Shown: in pieces, positions 1-8,832 of the stretch | Layout: the number at the start of each line of letters is the position of its first letter | Position numbering within the stretch: the stretch's first letter is position 1 | Assembly (NCBI GenBank): GCA_019187405.1 | Contig: JABAQZ010000010.1 | Span: forward strand, 1 to 64,000 | Direction of reading: 5' to 3' | Length of the DNA: 64,000 nt | From: Ignavibacteria bacterium | GTDB lineage: Bacteria > Bacteroidota > Ignavibacteria > Tepidaquicellales > Tepidaquicellaceae | The notes under the pieces: model-generated | The model's database searches: none | Told to the model about the DNA's origin: nothing | What the model saw: the letters and a program-made list of their open reading frames with translations, nothing else | Translations under genes and position numbers: made by a program

Positions 1-24
1 TTCGTTTTTTGATTTTTTGCTCAT
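1..24 (-). CDS. Possible 5' tip of a gene running off the left edge
   Basis: On the minus strand an ATG at position 24 opens a frame of eight codons (MSKKSKNE) that reaches the window edge without a stop. The Lys/Ser-rich start resembles many real N-termini, and the gene would be divergent from the one starting at 220. Nothing more can be seen, no ribosome binding site is evident, and chance is quite possible. Confidence 0.2.
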
Positions 25-219
25 AATTCAACCGGGTTTTTATTTTTATAACACGGTTACATTTATTATGAGTAAACGAACTATATTTTCAACATAGATG
101 GGTTACATTTAATTTGATTAAATGCGATTTAGAAGACTTCATCAATGTTTGAATTGAATATCTTAAACTGCATTAGTAATTTAATTTTAAATTTTACACA
201 AATCTGATAGTTTCCGTTC

Positions 220-1638
220 ATGAAACAACGTGAATCAAAATTTGAAAGAATTTACCGATTTCTTTCAGTTAAAGAAAAAAAAGAATTCCGTGAACTAACA
301 AAGAATACTTTACTTAAACGCGGAAGGAATTACATTAAGATTCTTGATGAAATTGATAATGGCAGTATAATATTCAAAAGTAAAATTAAATCAAGGAGTA
401 AATGGAACCGTTTATCAGAACTTTATTTGCTTTCGGAGAAGTACCTTGCTTTTAAACAGCTTGAGCAGAATAAGCATTGGCTCGAATATTTTGCCGTTAA
501 AGAAATGCTGAATCGTGATGCTCATAACATTATGGAAATGAAAGTTAGATATTGGCGAAAGAAGAATCTCAAGCATAAAGCCTCTCTTGAAGAATTCAAA
601 TTGGTTAAATATCAGATGGAACTTGATTTAAGTTATTTGAGTAAGATTGGCGACGGAGAAAGTTATGGATCTGTCTTTACAGAATATGCAAGGCTTTGCT
701 TTTTAATTAACATGATCGAAATTTCCGGAAATCTGATTGATGACTGGAAGTTAGCCATTACAAAGACTATCCCAGAATATTCATGCATGAGAAATTTATT
801 TGCTTTTTTTAATTTTGAAGAAGCATTGAAATTTATTAAATCTGATTTTCCGGAATCTTATCATCCCGTCGAATTCAATTATCTTGTGTTCCTATCCCTA
901 TGTAACCCGTTAGATTCGGATTCATTCTTCAAAGCTATGAGTTTACTTAACAATGAACTTTCAAAGATTAAAGACAGCAGAAGACTTGATTGGTATCTGA
1001 ACTTGCTTAATGCCTCAATCAATCGTGTTAATCATGGTATCAAAGGCGCAGTTGAAGATCAGTTTAATTTAATAAAAAGTAAAGTTAACGAAGCACTAAT
1101 TGATGATTTGAAAAACAAGTACATTCTGGGAAATCATTTCAGAGACTATATTCTTACAGCATGTAAGTTGTATAAATTTGACTGGGCAGAAAATTTCATT
1201 CTCAGCTATTCGGATTATCTTCCGGAAGATGGAAGGAAAGAAATAACCTTAATATGCAAAGCATGGATAAAATTTTACAAAGGCAACTTTGAAAACTGCC
1301 TTTGTATTCTCGAAGATTTTTGCTTCACAAACCCATTATTGTATGTTGATGCTGCGAGAATGAAGTTGATTTGTTTTTATGAATCAGAAAATCTGGACAA
1401 ATGCACATCATTACTGCACAGCTTTATTCAATATTTAAGAAGACCTCACACCGTTCAGGATGAACTCTTAAAGAATTCCAAAAACTTTTGCAGAAATTTT
1501 TCAAGGTTATTAAAATATAGCGATAATCCCGACTGGACCGAAGTTAAATTTCTATTGAGTGAATTGGAAAAGAATTACCCTAACGGCGAAAAATGGCTTA
1601 AGAAAAAAACACGCGAGATTTTACAACAATATTCTTGA
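220..1638 (+). CDS. Unknown helical protein, member 1 of a four-gene family in this window
   Basis: A 472-residue, probably cytoplasmic protein with no signal peptide or membrane segment. It is rich in Lys, Glu, Leu and Phe in helix-like blocks, which suggests an alpha-solenoid, but no catalytic motif was recognised. It matches the layout of the proteins at 27026-28495, 59087-60601 and 61176-62843: an N-terminal block with an LS-KE-K-F pattern (here SVKEKKEFRE near residue 16), a central block with LSEKYLAFK near residue 70, and a C-terminal end of the form W-L-K---E (EKWLKKKTREIL). It is the most divergent of the four because it lacks the SP(F/L) segment after the first helix. Its function is unknown. 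The preceding 219 bases hold no further gene beyond a possible divergent start at 24. Confidence 0.8.
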   Translation: MKQRESKFERIYRFLSVKEKKEFRELTKNTLLKRGRNYIKILDEIDNGSIIFKSKIKSRSKWNRLSELYLLSEKYLAFKQLEQNKHWLEYFAVKEMLNRDAHNIMEMKVRYWRKKNLKHKASLEEFKLVKYQMELDLSYLSKIGDGESYGSVFTEYARLCFLINMIEISGNLIDDWKLAITKTIPEYSCMRNLFAFFNFEEALKFIKSDFPESYHPVEFNYLVFLSLCNPLDSDSFFKAMSLLNNELSKIKDSRRLDWYLNLLNASINRVNHGIKGAVEDQFNLIKSKVNEALIDDLKNKYILGNHFRDYILTACKLYKFDWAENFILSYSDYLPEDGRKEITLICKAWIKFYKGNFENCLCILEDFCFTNPLLYVDAARMKLICFYESENLDKCTSLLHSFIQYLRRPHTVQDELLKNSKNFCRNFSRLLKYSDNPDWTEVKFLLSELEKNYPNGEKWLKKKTREILQQYS

Positions 1639-1908
1639 TACATACTCAGAACTCGTTTTATTCACTTCATGTATTATATTTATTAATAATGTGCTCCATT
1701 CCTCAAATTTTAAAAAGTTTGAATTTCGATTTTTATGAAAACGTAATTTACCTTCAAATTATCTTCTATTTAAATTACTGAACTGCGATTAACATTTTTA
1801 TTATCGGAATATGATTCATTCTCTGTTTGACCAATAGATATAACATTATTTTTCATAAGCAATGAGCATTAAAGATGCAATCGTCGCTTTTATTAACATA
1901 ACACAAAA

Positions 1909-3459
1909 TTAAACTTTTCCTGAATTCAACACTGAGACACTCAAGGCATAGCGGTTAAATAATTTTGCTAAATTTTTCTGCTCGTCTTTTAGTAAAAGTG
2001 TTTTAGTAACTGTTTCTCCACTTATTGGTTCCACAACTCGTATTCTGTAGATTGTCTTTGCTATCTCTATTGCTTTTTCAGGACTAAGTCTTGATTTCTT
2101 TTCTTTCAATTGTCTTTCCAGCTCTTTGTATATTTTGTATGCCACAAATGCAATACAGATATGTGCTTCGATTCTTCGTTTTAATCGATGATAAATAGGT
2201 CTAATTTTTAGATCGGTCTTTGAAATCCTAAATGCTTGTTCAATTTTCCATAATTGATTGTAATTGTTTATAATTTCTTTCTTTGTCAAATTAGTGTTGG
2301 TAATATATCCTTTCAACCCGTCCCATTGAGCATCCTGTTTTATTTTGTTTTCATCTATACTTATGTTAATGTTTCCTTGCAGATTTAAAAATTTATTGTA
2401 ACCACGTTTATTTAATGCTGATTTTGTTAATTTACCTTTGCTGATAAGTTTTTTAAGTCTGCTCAGTCCCTTGTCTCTGTTGTAATTATCTTTTTCTGCT
2501 CTTGATTCGGAATAACTTATTATGAGTTTTATGCCCTCTGCTTTGTCAACAATTTTACTCTGTCCGTTTTTCAATCTTAAAGATAATATAATATCTTTTA
2601 TTTCCTTCGACTCATTTTTAATTCTAGCGCCTATGATGTATTCATATCCTTTTGATTGGAGTTCCTTAATGGTTTCATTCGATAACATCCCTGTGTCTGC
2701 AATTATAACCAGTTTGTCAATTAGGTATTTTTCCCTGAATTTCTCAATGACTGGAAACATTGTATGACCTTCAAACTTATTTCCCTCAAATATTTCGTAT
2801 GCCAGAGGATATCCGTCTTTACTTACTAGAAGCCCTAACAATATCTGTGGATGCTGATGTTTTCCTTCTTTAGAAAATCCTGCCTTACGTATGTCATCTT
2901 CATGATCTATCTCAAAATACAATGTAGTCACATCATAAAAAACAATCCGTATTTCCTCTTGCAGTACTTTCAATGTATGTTCGTAGCTGATCTGCTGGAC
3001 GGTTTCTTTCTGAGTATTATAAAGTTTATCTAAGTATCGGTATACTTTCTGCACTCCTATTTCCAAATAGTCATACTTTGATAAAAGATCAGTTGTCTTG
3101 AGTTTACTTGCAGGAAAACACAGCCGGGCTATTACAAGTTTACGAAATAACAGATCATCTATCTGATTAAAACCTATTTGATCAAATATCTTACCTAAGA
3201 GAAGTTCCGTACCTGCAATAGTTACTTGATCTATATTATTTAATACATCCTGTGCTTTATTAAAAGTGTTAATAAAACCAAGTTCTAATTGACCAATTTG
3301 CTCTTTAATCCATTGGTGAGCTTTTATAACAAGCAATTCTACTTCTTGAGGCTCCGATGAACTTCCTATGGTCTTTGCAACTTTATAATTCCCGTTACTC
3401 TTGTCAATAACTTGAATACTAATAATACCACTTTTATTTTGCTTTTTCCTGACAAACAT
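1909..3459 (-). CDS. IS1634-family transposase (DDE, IS4 superfamily)
   Basis: A cut-and-paste DNA transposase of the RNase H-like DDE type. Visible motifs are the first catalytic Asp in VFYDVTTLYFE, the second in IIADTGMLS, and the Glu in the YNQLWKIEQAFRISK signature typical of IS4/IS1634 enzymes. The frame is open to a start at 3504, but the Met at 3459 (MFVRKK) is preferred because family members begin with MFVR-like residues and because a short hairpin (3482-3497) occupies the upstream part. The frame appears intact, about 516 residues. The final Lys-Val codons and the stop lie at or beyond the left inverted repeat, so the stop is supplied by DNA at the very edge of the element. Confidence 0.9.
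   Translation of the reverse strand: MFVRKKQNKSGIISIQVIDKSNGNYKVAKTIGSSSEPQEVELLVIKAHQWIKEQIGQLELGFINTFNKAQDVLNNIDQVTIAGTELLLGKIFDQIGFNQIDDLLFRKLVIARLCFPASKLKTTDLLSKYDYLEIGVQKVYRYLDKLYNTQKETVQQISYEHTLKVLQEEIRIVFYDVTTLYFEIDHEDDIRKAGFSKEGKHQHPQILLGLLVSKDGYPLAYEIFEGNKFEGHTMFPVIEKFREKYLIDKLVIIADTGMLSNETIKELQSKGYEYIIGARIKNESKEIKDIILSLRLKNGQSKIVDKAEGIKLIISYSESRAEKDNYNRDKGLSRLKKLISKGKLTKSALNKRGYNKFLNLQGNINISIDENKIKQDAQWDGLKGYITNTNLTKKEIINNYNQLWKIEQAFRISKTDLKIRPIYHRLKRRIEAHICIAFVAYKIYKELERQLKEKKSRLSPEKAIEIAKTIYRIRVVEPISGETVTKTLLLKDEQKNLAKLFNRYALSVSVLNSGKV
1918..1933. repeat. IS left terminal inverted repeat
   Basis: TCCTGAATTCAACACT pairs as an inverted repeat with 3551-3566, with two mismatches. 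It lies inside the 3' end of the transposase reading frame. Confidence 0.75.
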
Positions 3460-3481
3460 ACTTATAAGGTTTACATAGGAC

Positions 3482-3497
3482 ACCCTTTTAGAAGGGT
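3482..3497. other. Hairpin at the transposase 5' end
   Basis: ACCCTT and AAGGGT (6 bp) enclose a TTAG loop just upstream of the preferred transposase start. Hairpins at this place often reduce transposase translation from outside transcripts. That role is inferred here. Confidence 0.4.
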
Positions 3498-3550
3498 TTT
3501 CCAATGTTAACTACATTATAAATATAACTATTAATATTTTCAAAGAGAAA

Positions 3551-3566
3551 AGTGTCGAACTCAGGA
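3551..3566. repeat. IS right terminal inverted repeat
   Basis: The complement reads TCCTGAGTTCGACACT and matches the left end at 14 of 16 positions. Confidence 0.75.
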
Positions 3567-3583
3567 GAATTTTTTTTTGCTAA

Positions 3584-6500
3584 TTATTTTAACTTGTCAG
3601 TTGAATTTAAATCCGGGTTTTTTCTTTTTTGGTAAAATTCCATATTCCTTTTTTTCATAATTTCTTTTGCACTCATAGTGTTCAATGCTCCAGGAGTACT
3701 TTTTACTACAAAATTTGATGCATTATTATCTGCAATTGCAAGATCTGCTCCATCCACTATAGCATCTCCGTTAATATCAGTAACAATGTACCCAAACTCA
3801 AAATTTGTTGCATCATTGTCTATCAGGCTAAGGTCAGAACCGTCAATCGAACCATCCTGATTTACATCACCGCTGTACATACACCAGTACGGAGATTTAA
3901 AAACAAGATTGTTACCATATCCTTGAGATTGAGATGAAGTAAAATCATAATTAGACTTAACTCCTTTGGTAAAACTTTCTCCGCCAGATTTACTCCATGT
4001 CTCGAGAGCGTTTCTGTGAAGTATCTGATAATAGTATGTTCCGTTTGGAGCATATTTAAATACAAGCGAGGCAGTTAAATTTATTGAATCAATTACTCCG
4101 TATGATGAATCGACTACAGCAAACGGACTCGATGCATTCCTCAAATAAGTTTTTATTGTATCTTTTAGATTAAGTATTCCTCCGTTTAAAAATCCTTCGG
4201 GTGTAAGTTTCAAAACCACCTGTGTGTAAAAATTAGATGAGTAAACCTTTATGTTATCTAAATAAAAATTATTTCCAAATCCGCTCTTTGCTCTGAATCT
4301 TATTCTGTCAGTTCCGGCAGGCAGACCCCATTTTTTAGTCATCCATTGCGCTGGAGTAGGAATAAACTCAGTACTCGATACTCCGGTAGTATTTAATGCA
4401 TAAATTCCGGAAGCTGAACTGCTTCCATATAATCTGACTAAAGTAGTAAAAGTAGTACCGCCGTTTGTCGAGGTCTCAATTATTATTGAATCAGTACCGC
4501 TTGTGTATGGCGCATAAGCATAATCATAACTTAAAGAATCTCCTGCAATAGTTGGCGTAATTGAAGGTGCATTAAGATACTGGCTCGGAGTACTTACTCC
4601 CGCACTCCAGAAATCGTAAAAAGAAGATCCGGCTCCCGTTCCATAACCGGTAACGGTATTATCATATTTCCAGTACATTGTTCCGCCGCCGCTTAAGCTC
4701 CATCCTGCCGGAGGAAACGCCCCAGAAAACTCCTGATTTAAAACTATTGTTTGCTCGCCTACATAAGGAGTTAAACTACCAGACATTACGTCATTACTGG
4801 GATTTGAATCGTCATTCATGTAAACAGAATCTTTAACAGTATATGTTGTGCCCGAGTTGAATGTCCATTGGTCAAAATCTACATTTGTCATTGATCCGGG
4901 TGCAAGATTCGTAACATTTTTTGTACTGACATAAGTACCCGGAGTTATTCTTCTGGTAACTGTAAATGTAGCCGAACTTATCCCGTTGTTGTTTTTTACA
5001 GTTCCAGAAGGAGTTATCGTCGGTGTCTGATATAATTGTACTCCTGTGCCGCCTAATGAAACGACCTGAACATCAGAAGCAGATGAAACTGTAGAATCGG
5101 TATATACAACTTTAAGCTTAAACAATCCGCTGCATTGCTGAGCAAGCAAATAACTTTTATCCGGGAATATTATTCCTGCACCGCAGCCTCCGCTTATCGA
5201 ACTAGATATAAAAGAAACTCCGGAATTTGTGGATAAGTAATGAGGCGACCCGTATGTCCCTTTTAAAACAGTTGTCGGATCTTCCTTGCAGATATCCGAT
5301 CCCCAACCTGAACCTCCGGTACTTCCTGCCAATGACCAATTAATTCCATAATTTGTTGTTTTGTAAAATCCGCTTCCTCCCCATTCCGTTGAGTAAACAG
5401 TATTTCTGTTAAATACAGAATTGCATAAAGAAGGCGTTTCGCTCGATACCACAGCATACATTTCAGTCCAGTTAACTCCATTGTTAGTTGATTTAAATAT
5501 TTTAGCCTGTCCGCTGCCGGTTACTCCGTCTCCTACATATATCACATCCGAGCTGTCCCATGTTACTATTATGTCGCACGGACTTCTAAATGGATAAGCT
5601 CCGCTGATTTCTGTAAACGTTACTCCGTTATCAGTTGATCTGTAAAAACCACCTCCGTCAGGTGCAAAGTAATAATTGCTGGGATTGTTCTGATCCATTT
5701 CAAGCGGCTGTCCGTAATTGCTGAAATTCATACTTACAACCGTTGTCCATGTAGCACCATAATTTGTAGATCTTGTAACCCGATCGGGTGAACTTGTAAT
5801 TGCGCACATCCAGATATTTGTATCTAAAGGACTGACATAAAAAGAATGTGCAGAACCACCGCCGCTGACTGTTGCTATGTTTGTCCAGTTTTCACCTCTG
5901 TTCCTGCTCACATAAACTGTGCTTCCATAAACTACAAACATTGTGTTTCTATCAAATGGGTGTTGGCAGAGATTATTTCCTATTCCACCTGAAGCTGTCA
6001 ATTTTGATTCCCATGTTCTGGAAATTGATGATCCCTGTGGAAGATTCCAGTTGTCTCCACCATTGGAAGTATATATAATAACACCGTTTAAACTGCTGAC
6101 TGCCCAGCCTTTGTTTTCGTCGGAATAAAAAATATCAACAAGATTTGCAAGCATCGGATTCTGTTCAAAGTTTGTAAAACCGTCTGATGCATTTTTATTA
6201 TTTCTGATAAATCCTCCTCCTCCGCAAATTCTGACATTTCCCATATTTATTCCCGTTAATCCTCTTATATCAGTATTGATTCTCGAGTTTATTGATACCC
6301 ACGCAATCCCTGTGTTAATAATAAGAGTACCATACTCGCCGATTGCAATTACTGTATCCCCGAAATATTTTACTTTTAAAAGGTTTCGCGTAGTTCCAGA
6401 TGATTGTGCACTCCAGCTTGATCCTCCGTCATTCGTTACATAAATGCTTCCATTGTCTCCTGCAACTGTTCCATTGTTTGCATCTTTAAAATATATGCTG

Positions 6501-6943
6501 TTTAACTTAACCGCTGATATTCCTGAGTTTGATATATTCCAGTTTATTCCTCCGTTTACAGTTTTATATACAACGCCTCCGTCTCCGCAAACAAAGCCTG
6601 TGTTTGAATTTATGAAATCAATTGAATTAAGATTTGATACGCCGGCGCTATAGTTTGTTAATCCCGTTGAGGAAAATGTTGATTTGCTGATTACTCCTCC
6701 GTCTGAAGCTATCCATAATTCTGTTCCATAATGTGTAACACTGTTCATATTTACTATACCGTTTGGGAAACTTGAGTATATGACTCCTCCGTTACCTGAT
6801 CTATATAATTTTCCGTTATCACCTACTGCGATAACGTTTATTCCGTCTGATGTAACACTGTTGAAACCCTGTGCAAATACTGACTTAGCGCTGCTTATTA
6901 AAAATATGCATAACAAAGCACAGGCAAAAAAGTAATTTCTCAT
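3584..6943 (-). CDS. Secreted BNR/Ycf48-like propeller protein with dockerin-like C-terminus
   Basis: A 1119-residue exported protein. Residues 1-24 form a signal peptide (hydrophobic core, cleavage near VFA/Q). Residues about 25-610 are repeated Asp-box/Ycf48-like blades with motifs such as GGINWN, GGSSWS, RGENWT and NGVNWT. An Ig-like stretch follows, then a jelly-roll 'choice-of-anchor' domain (FPPAGW, near residues 745-900). After that come the KHRN-type module (ILHRNALETWSKSG) and a two-loop dockerin-like segment (GDVNQDGSIDGSD, then DINGDAIVDGAD, with IDNDA and ADNNA after each loop), near residues 1024-1078. Unlike its relatives it has about 40 extra basic residues at the end and no T9SS sorting domain. 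Likely role: cell-surface or secreted binding. Substrate unknown. Confidence 0.9.
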   Translation of the reverse strand: MRNYFFACALLCIFLISSAKSVFAQGFNSVTSDGINVIAVGDNGKLYRSGNGGVIYSSFPNGIVNMNSVTHYGTELWIASDGGVISKSTFSSTGLTNYSAGVSNLNSIDFINSNTGFVCGDGGVVYKTVNGGINWNISNSGISAVKLNSIYFKDANNGTVAGDNGSIYVTNDGGSSWSAQSSGTTRNLLKVKYFGDTVIAIGEYGTLIINTGIAWVSINSRINTDIRGLTGINMGNVRICGGGGFIRNNKNASDGFTNFEQNPMLANLVDIFYSDENKGWAVSSLNGVIIYTSNGGDNWNLPQGSSISRTWESKLTASGGIGNNLCQHPFDRNTMFVVYGSTVYVSRNRGENWTNIATVSGGGSAHSFYVSPLDTNIWMCAITSSPDRVTRSTNYGATWTTVVSMNFSNYGQPLEMDQNNPSNYYFAPDGGGFYRSTDNGVTFTEISGAYPFRSPCDIIVTWDSSDVIYVGDGVTGSGQAKIFKSTNNGVNWTEMYAVVSSETPSLCNSVFNRNTVYSTEWGGSGFYKTTNYGINWSLAGSTGGSGWGSDICKEDPTTVLKGTYGSPHYLSTNSGVSFISSSISGGCGAGIIFPDKSYLLAQQCSGLFKLKVVYTDSTVSSASDVQVVSLGGTGVQLYQTPTITPSGTVKNNNGISSATFTVTRRITPGTYVSTKNVTNLAPGSMTNVDFDQWTFNSGTTYTVKDSVYMNDDSNPSNDVMSGSLTPYVGEQTIVLNQEFSGAFPPAGWSLSGGGTMYWKYDNTVTGYGTGAGSSFYDFWSAGVSTPSQYLNAPSITPTIAGDSLSYDYAYAPYTSGTDSIIIETSTNGGTTFTTLVRLYGSSSASGIYALNTTGVSSTEFIPTPAQWMTKKWGLPAGTDRIRFRAKSGFGNNFYLDNIKVYSSNFYTQVVLKLTPEGFLNGGILNLKDTIKTYLRNASSPFAVVDSSYGVIDSINLTASLVFKYAPNGTYYYQILHRNALETWSKSGGESFTKGVKSNYDFTSSQSQGYGNNLVFKSPYWCMYSGDVNQDGSIDGSDLSLIDNDATNFEFGYIVTDINGDAIVDGADLAIADNNASNFVVKSTPGALNTMSAKEIMKKRNMEFYQKRKNPDLNSTDKLK

Positions 6944-7072
6944 TTTCCTTTTATTTGTTTAATTATTAAAAATTGGGAATGGGCTAAAATAATTGTATTG
7001 ATTTTGAGTGTCAATAACATACAAAATGTTATTATTGCACTAATGGTTTGATTTTCTATATTTAATTGCGAA

Positions 7073-8815
7073 TTATTTTGTCAATATCATCCGCTTAGTT
7101 AATGATTTTTCACCGGTAATTAATTTATAAAAATATGTTCCGGATGATATATTGTGTTCCCCTGCATTAAAAGTAATTTCATAAATTCCGGAATTCATTT
7201 TCATATCGACCAATGTTGCCTGTTCTTTGCCAGGCATGTTAAATATCTTCAGCTTTACATTGCCTTCTTTTTTAATTTCAAATTTTATCTTTGTCTCAGG
7301 GTTAAATGGATTTGGATAATTCTGATAAAGCTTATAATCTTCAGGCGATTCCGTACTTATTTCAGTGATTCCAATAGGTTTGGTAATTTTGAAATTCAGC
7401 ATCATACCGTCATCTTCATGCTCTAGATTATGACAGTGAAATAAAAATATTCCTCTGTATTCTGTAAATTTAACCAGCAGTCTGACTGTCTCAAATGGAT
7501 TTATAAGTACTGTGTCTTTCCAACCTTTATCTTCGGGCGCTAAATTTGTGCTCCCGTTTCTTGAGTAAACCTGAAATTGCTCCGAATGACTGTGCATTGG
7601 ATGAAGCATGTTTGATGCATTGACGATCTTCCATTCTTCAAGTGAATTCTGAGGCGTCTCCCAGTCAATTCTACTCAGTTCAAACGTTAATCCGTTGATT
7701 AGATGCATATTTGTTCCGCCCATGTTTGTCGTCAAGGTGAAATTTCTGGTTGTCTTGATTTCATTAATGTTAAAATAATTTATAGGAGGCATTGCTGCTG
7801 GCACTATGCCGCCCGAGCTCTGAGTTCCCGTTATATCAAATCTTAAAAGATTCATTTCAATGCCTTGCCGATATGTTCCACCTCCGGGAGCCGTAAATGG
7901 TAGGGATTTCAAAGTTATGCTTTCGCCTACTGAATAAGATGAAAAGTCAAGCAGTATGTCAGTTCTCTCACCCGGCGCTAAAAATAATGAAGTTGCCTGT
8001 ACAGCTTCGTCTTTCAGCCCGCCATCGGTTGCAATTATGTGAAATGGTCTTCCATCCGATAAAGCGATTTTATAAATTCTTGCATTCGAACCATTGAGCA
8101 GTCTGAATCGGTATAGTGTCTTAGAAACTTCAAGAAATGCATCGGGCGTACCATTAATTAAAGGAATATCTCCAAGAAATCCGTGCATGCCATCCATCAT
8201 TGTTGGATTGTATGTAAACTGCGGAATATTTATGCTCCTTCTGTCTTGTATACATAAAGGTATGTCATAATTTCCTCTCGGTAATCCAAGACTGATTTCT
8301 GCAGGGTCGTTAATAATAAAAAATCCGGCAAAACCTTTATACACATGCTCGGCGGTCAGCATGTGCGCATGGGAATGATAAAAGTAAGTACCTCCTCTAT
8401 TGATTATGGGAAATGTGTAAGTATAATTACCTCCCGGCAATACAGCATCTTTTGGATGTCCGTCCATTAATTCCGGCGCATTAATACCGTGCCAGTGAAT
8501 TGTAGCTTCTTCGCTGAAATTATTGACAAAGTTTGCGGTAAAAGTAGCTCCTCTTTCAATTACTACAGATGGTCCCGGAAAAGAGCCATTGATGGAAAGT
8601 ACATTAGTTGTTTGCCCCGGCCATACATTTATGCCGGTTGATGCTAAAGTCATTGTACCTCCGTTTGTAAATACCGGAGGAAATCTCAATGCATTTCCTG
8701 TTCTTTCAATTAATACTGCATTTCTTTTATCGTTGGCAAACATTACAAGCGGTTTTGCCAAAGCAACAACAGTTCCCGCTTGCAATGTCTTTAAAATCAT
8801 TTCCCGTCTATTCAT
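7073..8815 (-). CDS. Multicopper oxidase with T9SS sorting domain (second of tandem pair)
   Basis: A laccase-like, three-cupredoxin copper oxidase of 580 residues. All four copper-binding motifs are present: HWHG (residues 107-110), HSH (147-149), HPMHSH, and HCHNLEHEDDGMM, whose last Met fits an axial type 1 copper ligand. The N-terminus has a twin-arginine-like signal (RREMILK), as expected for a copper enzyme exported folded. The last roughly 85 residues are a T9SS type A sorting domain (YPNPFNPETK, ending in Lys), predicting passage to the cell surface. It lies 17 bp after the paralogue ending at 8833 and is probably cotranscribed with it. The substrate (phenolics, Cu(I), Fe(II) or Mn(II)) cannot be told from sequence. 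Confidence 0.92.
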   Translation of the reverse strand: MNRREMILKTLQAGTVVALAKPLVMFANDKRNAVLIERTGNALRFPPVFTNGGTMTLASTGINVWPGQTTNVLSINGSFPGPSVVIERGATFTANFVNNFSEEATIHWHGINAPELMDGHPKDAVLPGGNYTYTFPIINRGGTYFYHSHAHMLTAEHVYKGFAGFFIINDPAEISLGLPRGNYDIPLCIQDRRSINIPQFTYNPTMMDGMHGFLGDIPLINGTPDAFLEVSKTLYRFRLLNGSNARIYKIALSDGRPFHIIATDGGLKDEAVQATSLFLAPGERTDILLDFSSYSVGESITLKSLPFTAPGGGTYRQGIEMNLLRFDITGTQSSGGIVPAAMPPINYFNINEIKTTRNFTLTTNMGGTNMHLINGLTFELSRIDWETPQNSLEEWKIVNASNMLHPMHSHSEQFQVYSRNGSTNLAPEDKGWKDTVLINPFETVRLLVKFTEYRGIFLFHCHNLEHEDDGMMLNFKITKPIGITEISTESPEDYKLYQNYPNPFNPETKIKFEIKKEGNVKLKIFNMPGKEQATLVDMKMNSGIYEITFNAGEHNISSGTYFYKLITGEKSLTKRMILTK

Positions 8816-8832
8816 AAAGTACCGAGATCAAT

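Larger units (their letters stand above)
1917..3567 (-). mobile_element. IS1634-family insertion sequence, apparently complete
   Basis: A single transposase gene is bounded by imperfect terminal inverted repeats. The left end TCCTGAATTCAACACT (1918-1933) matches the complement of the right end TCCTGAGTTCGACACT (3551-3566) at 14 of 16 positions. The transposase frame runs through the left repeat and stops just outside it. No convincing target-site duplication is visible because both flanks are poly-A/T rich. The element sits between the helical gene and the end of the propeller gene that stops at 3584, so it seems not to interrupt either. Confidence 0.8.
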
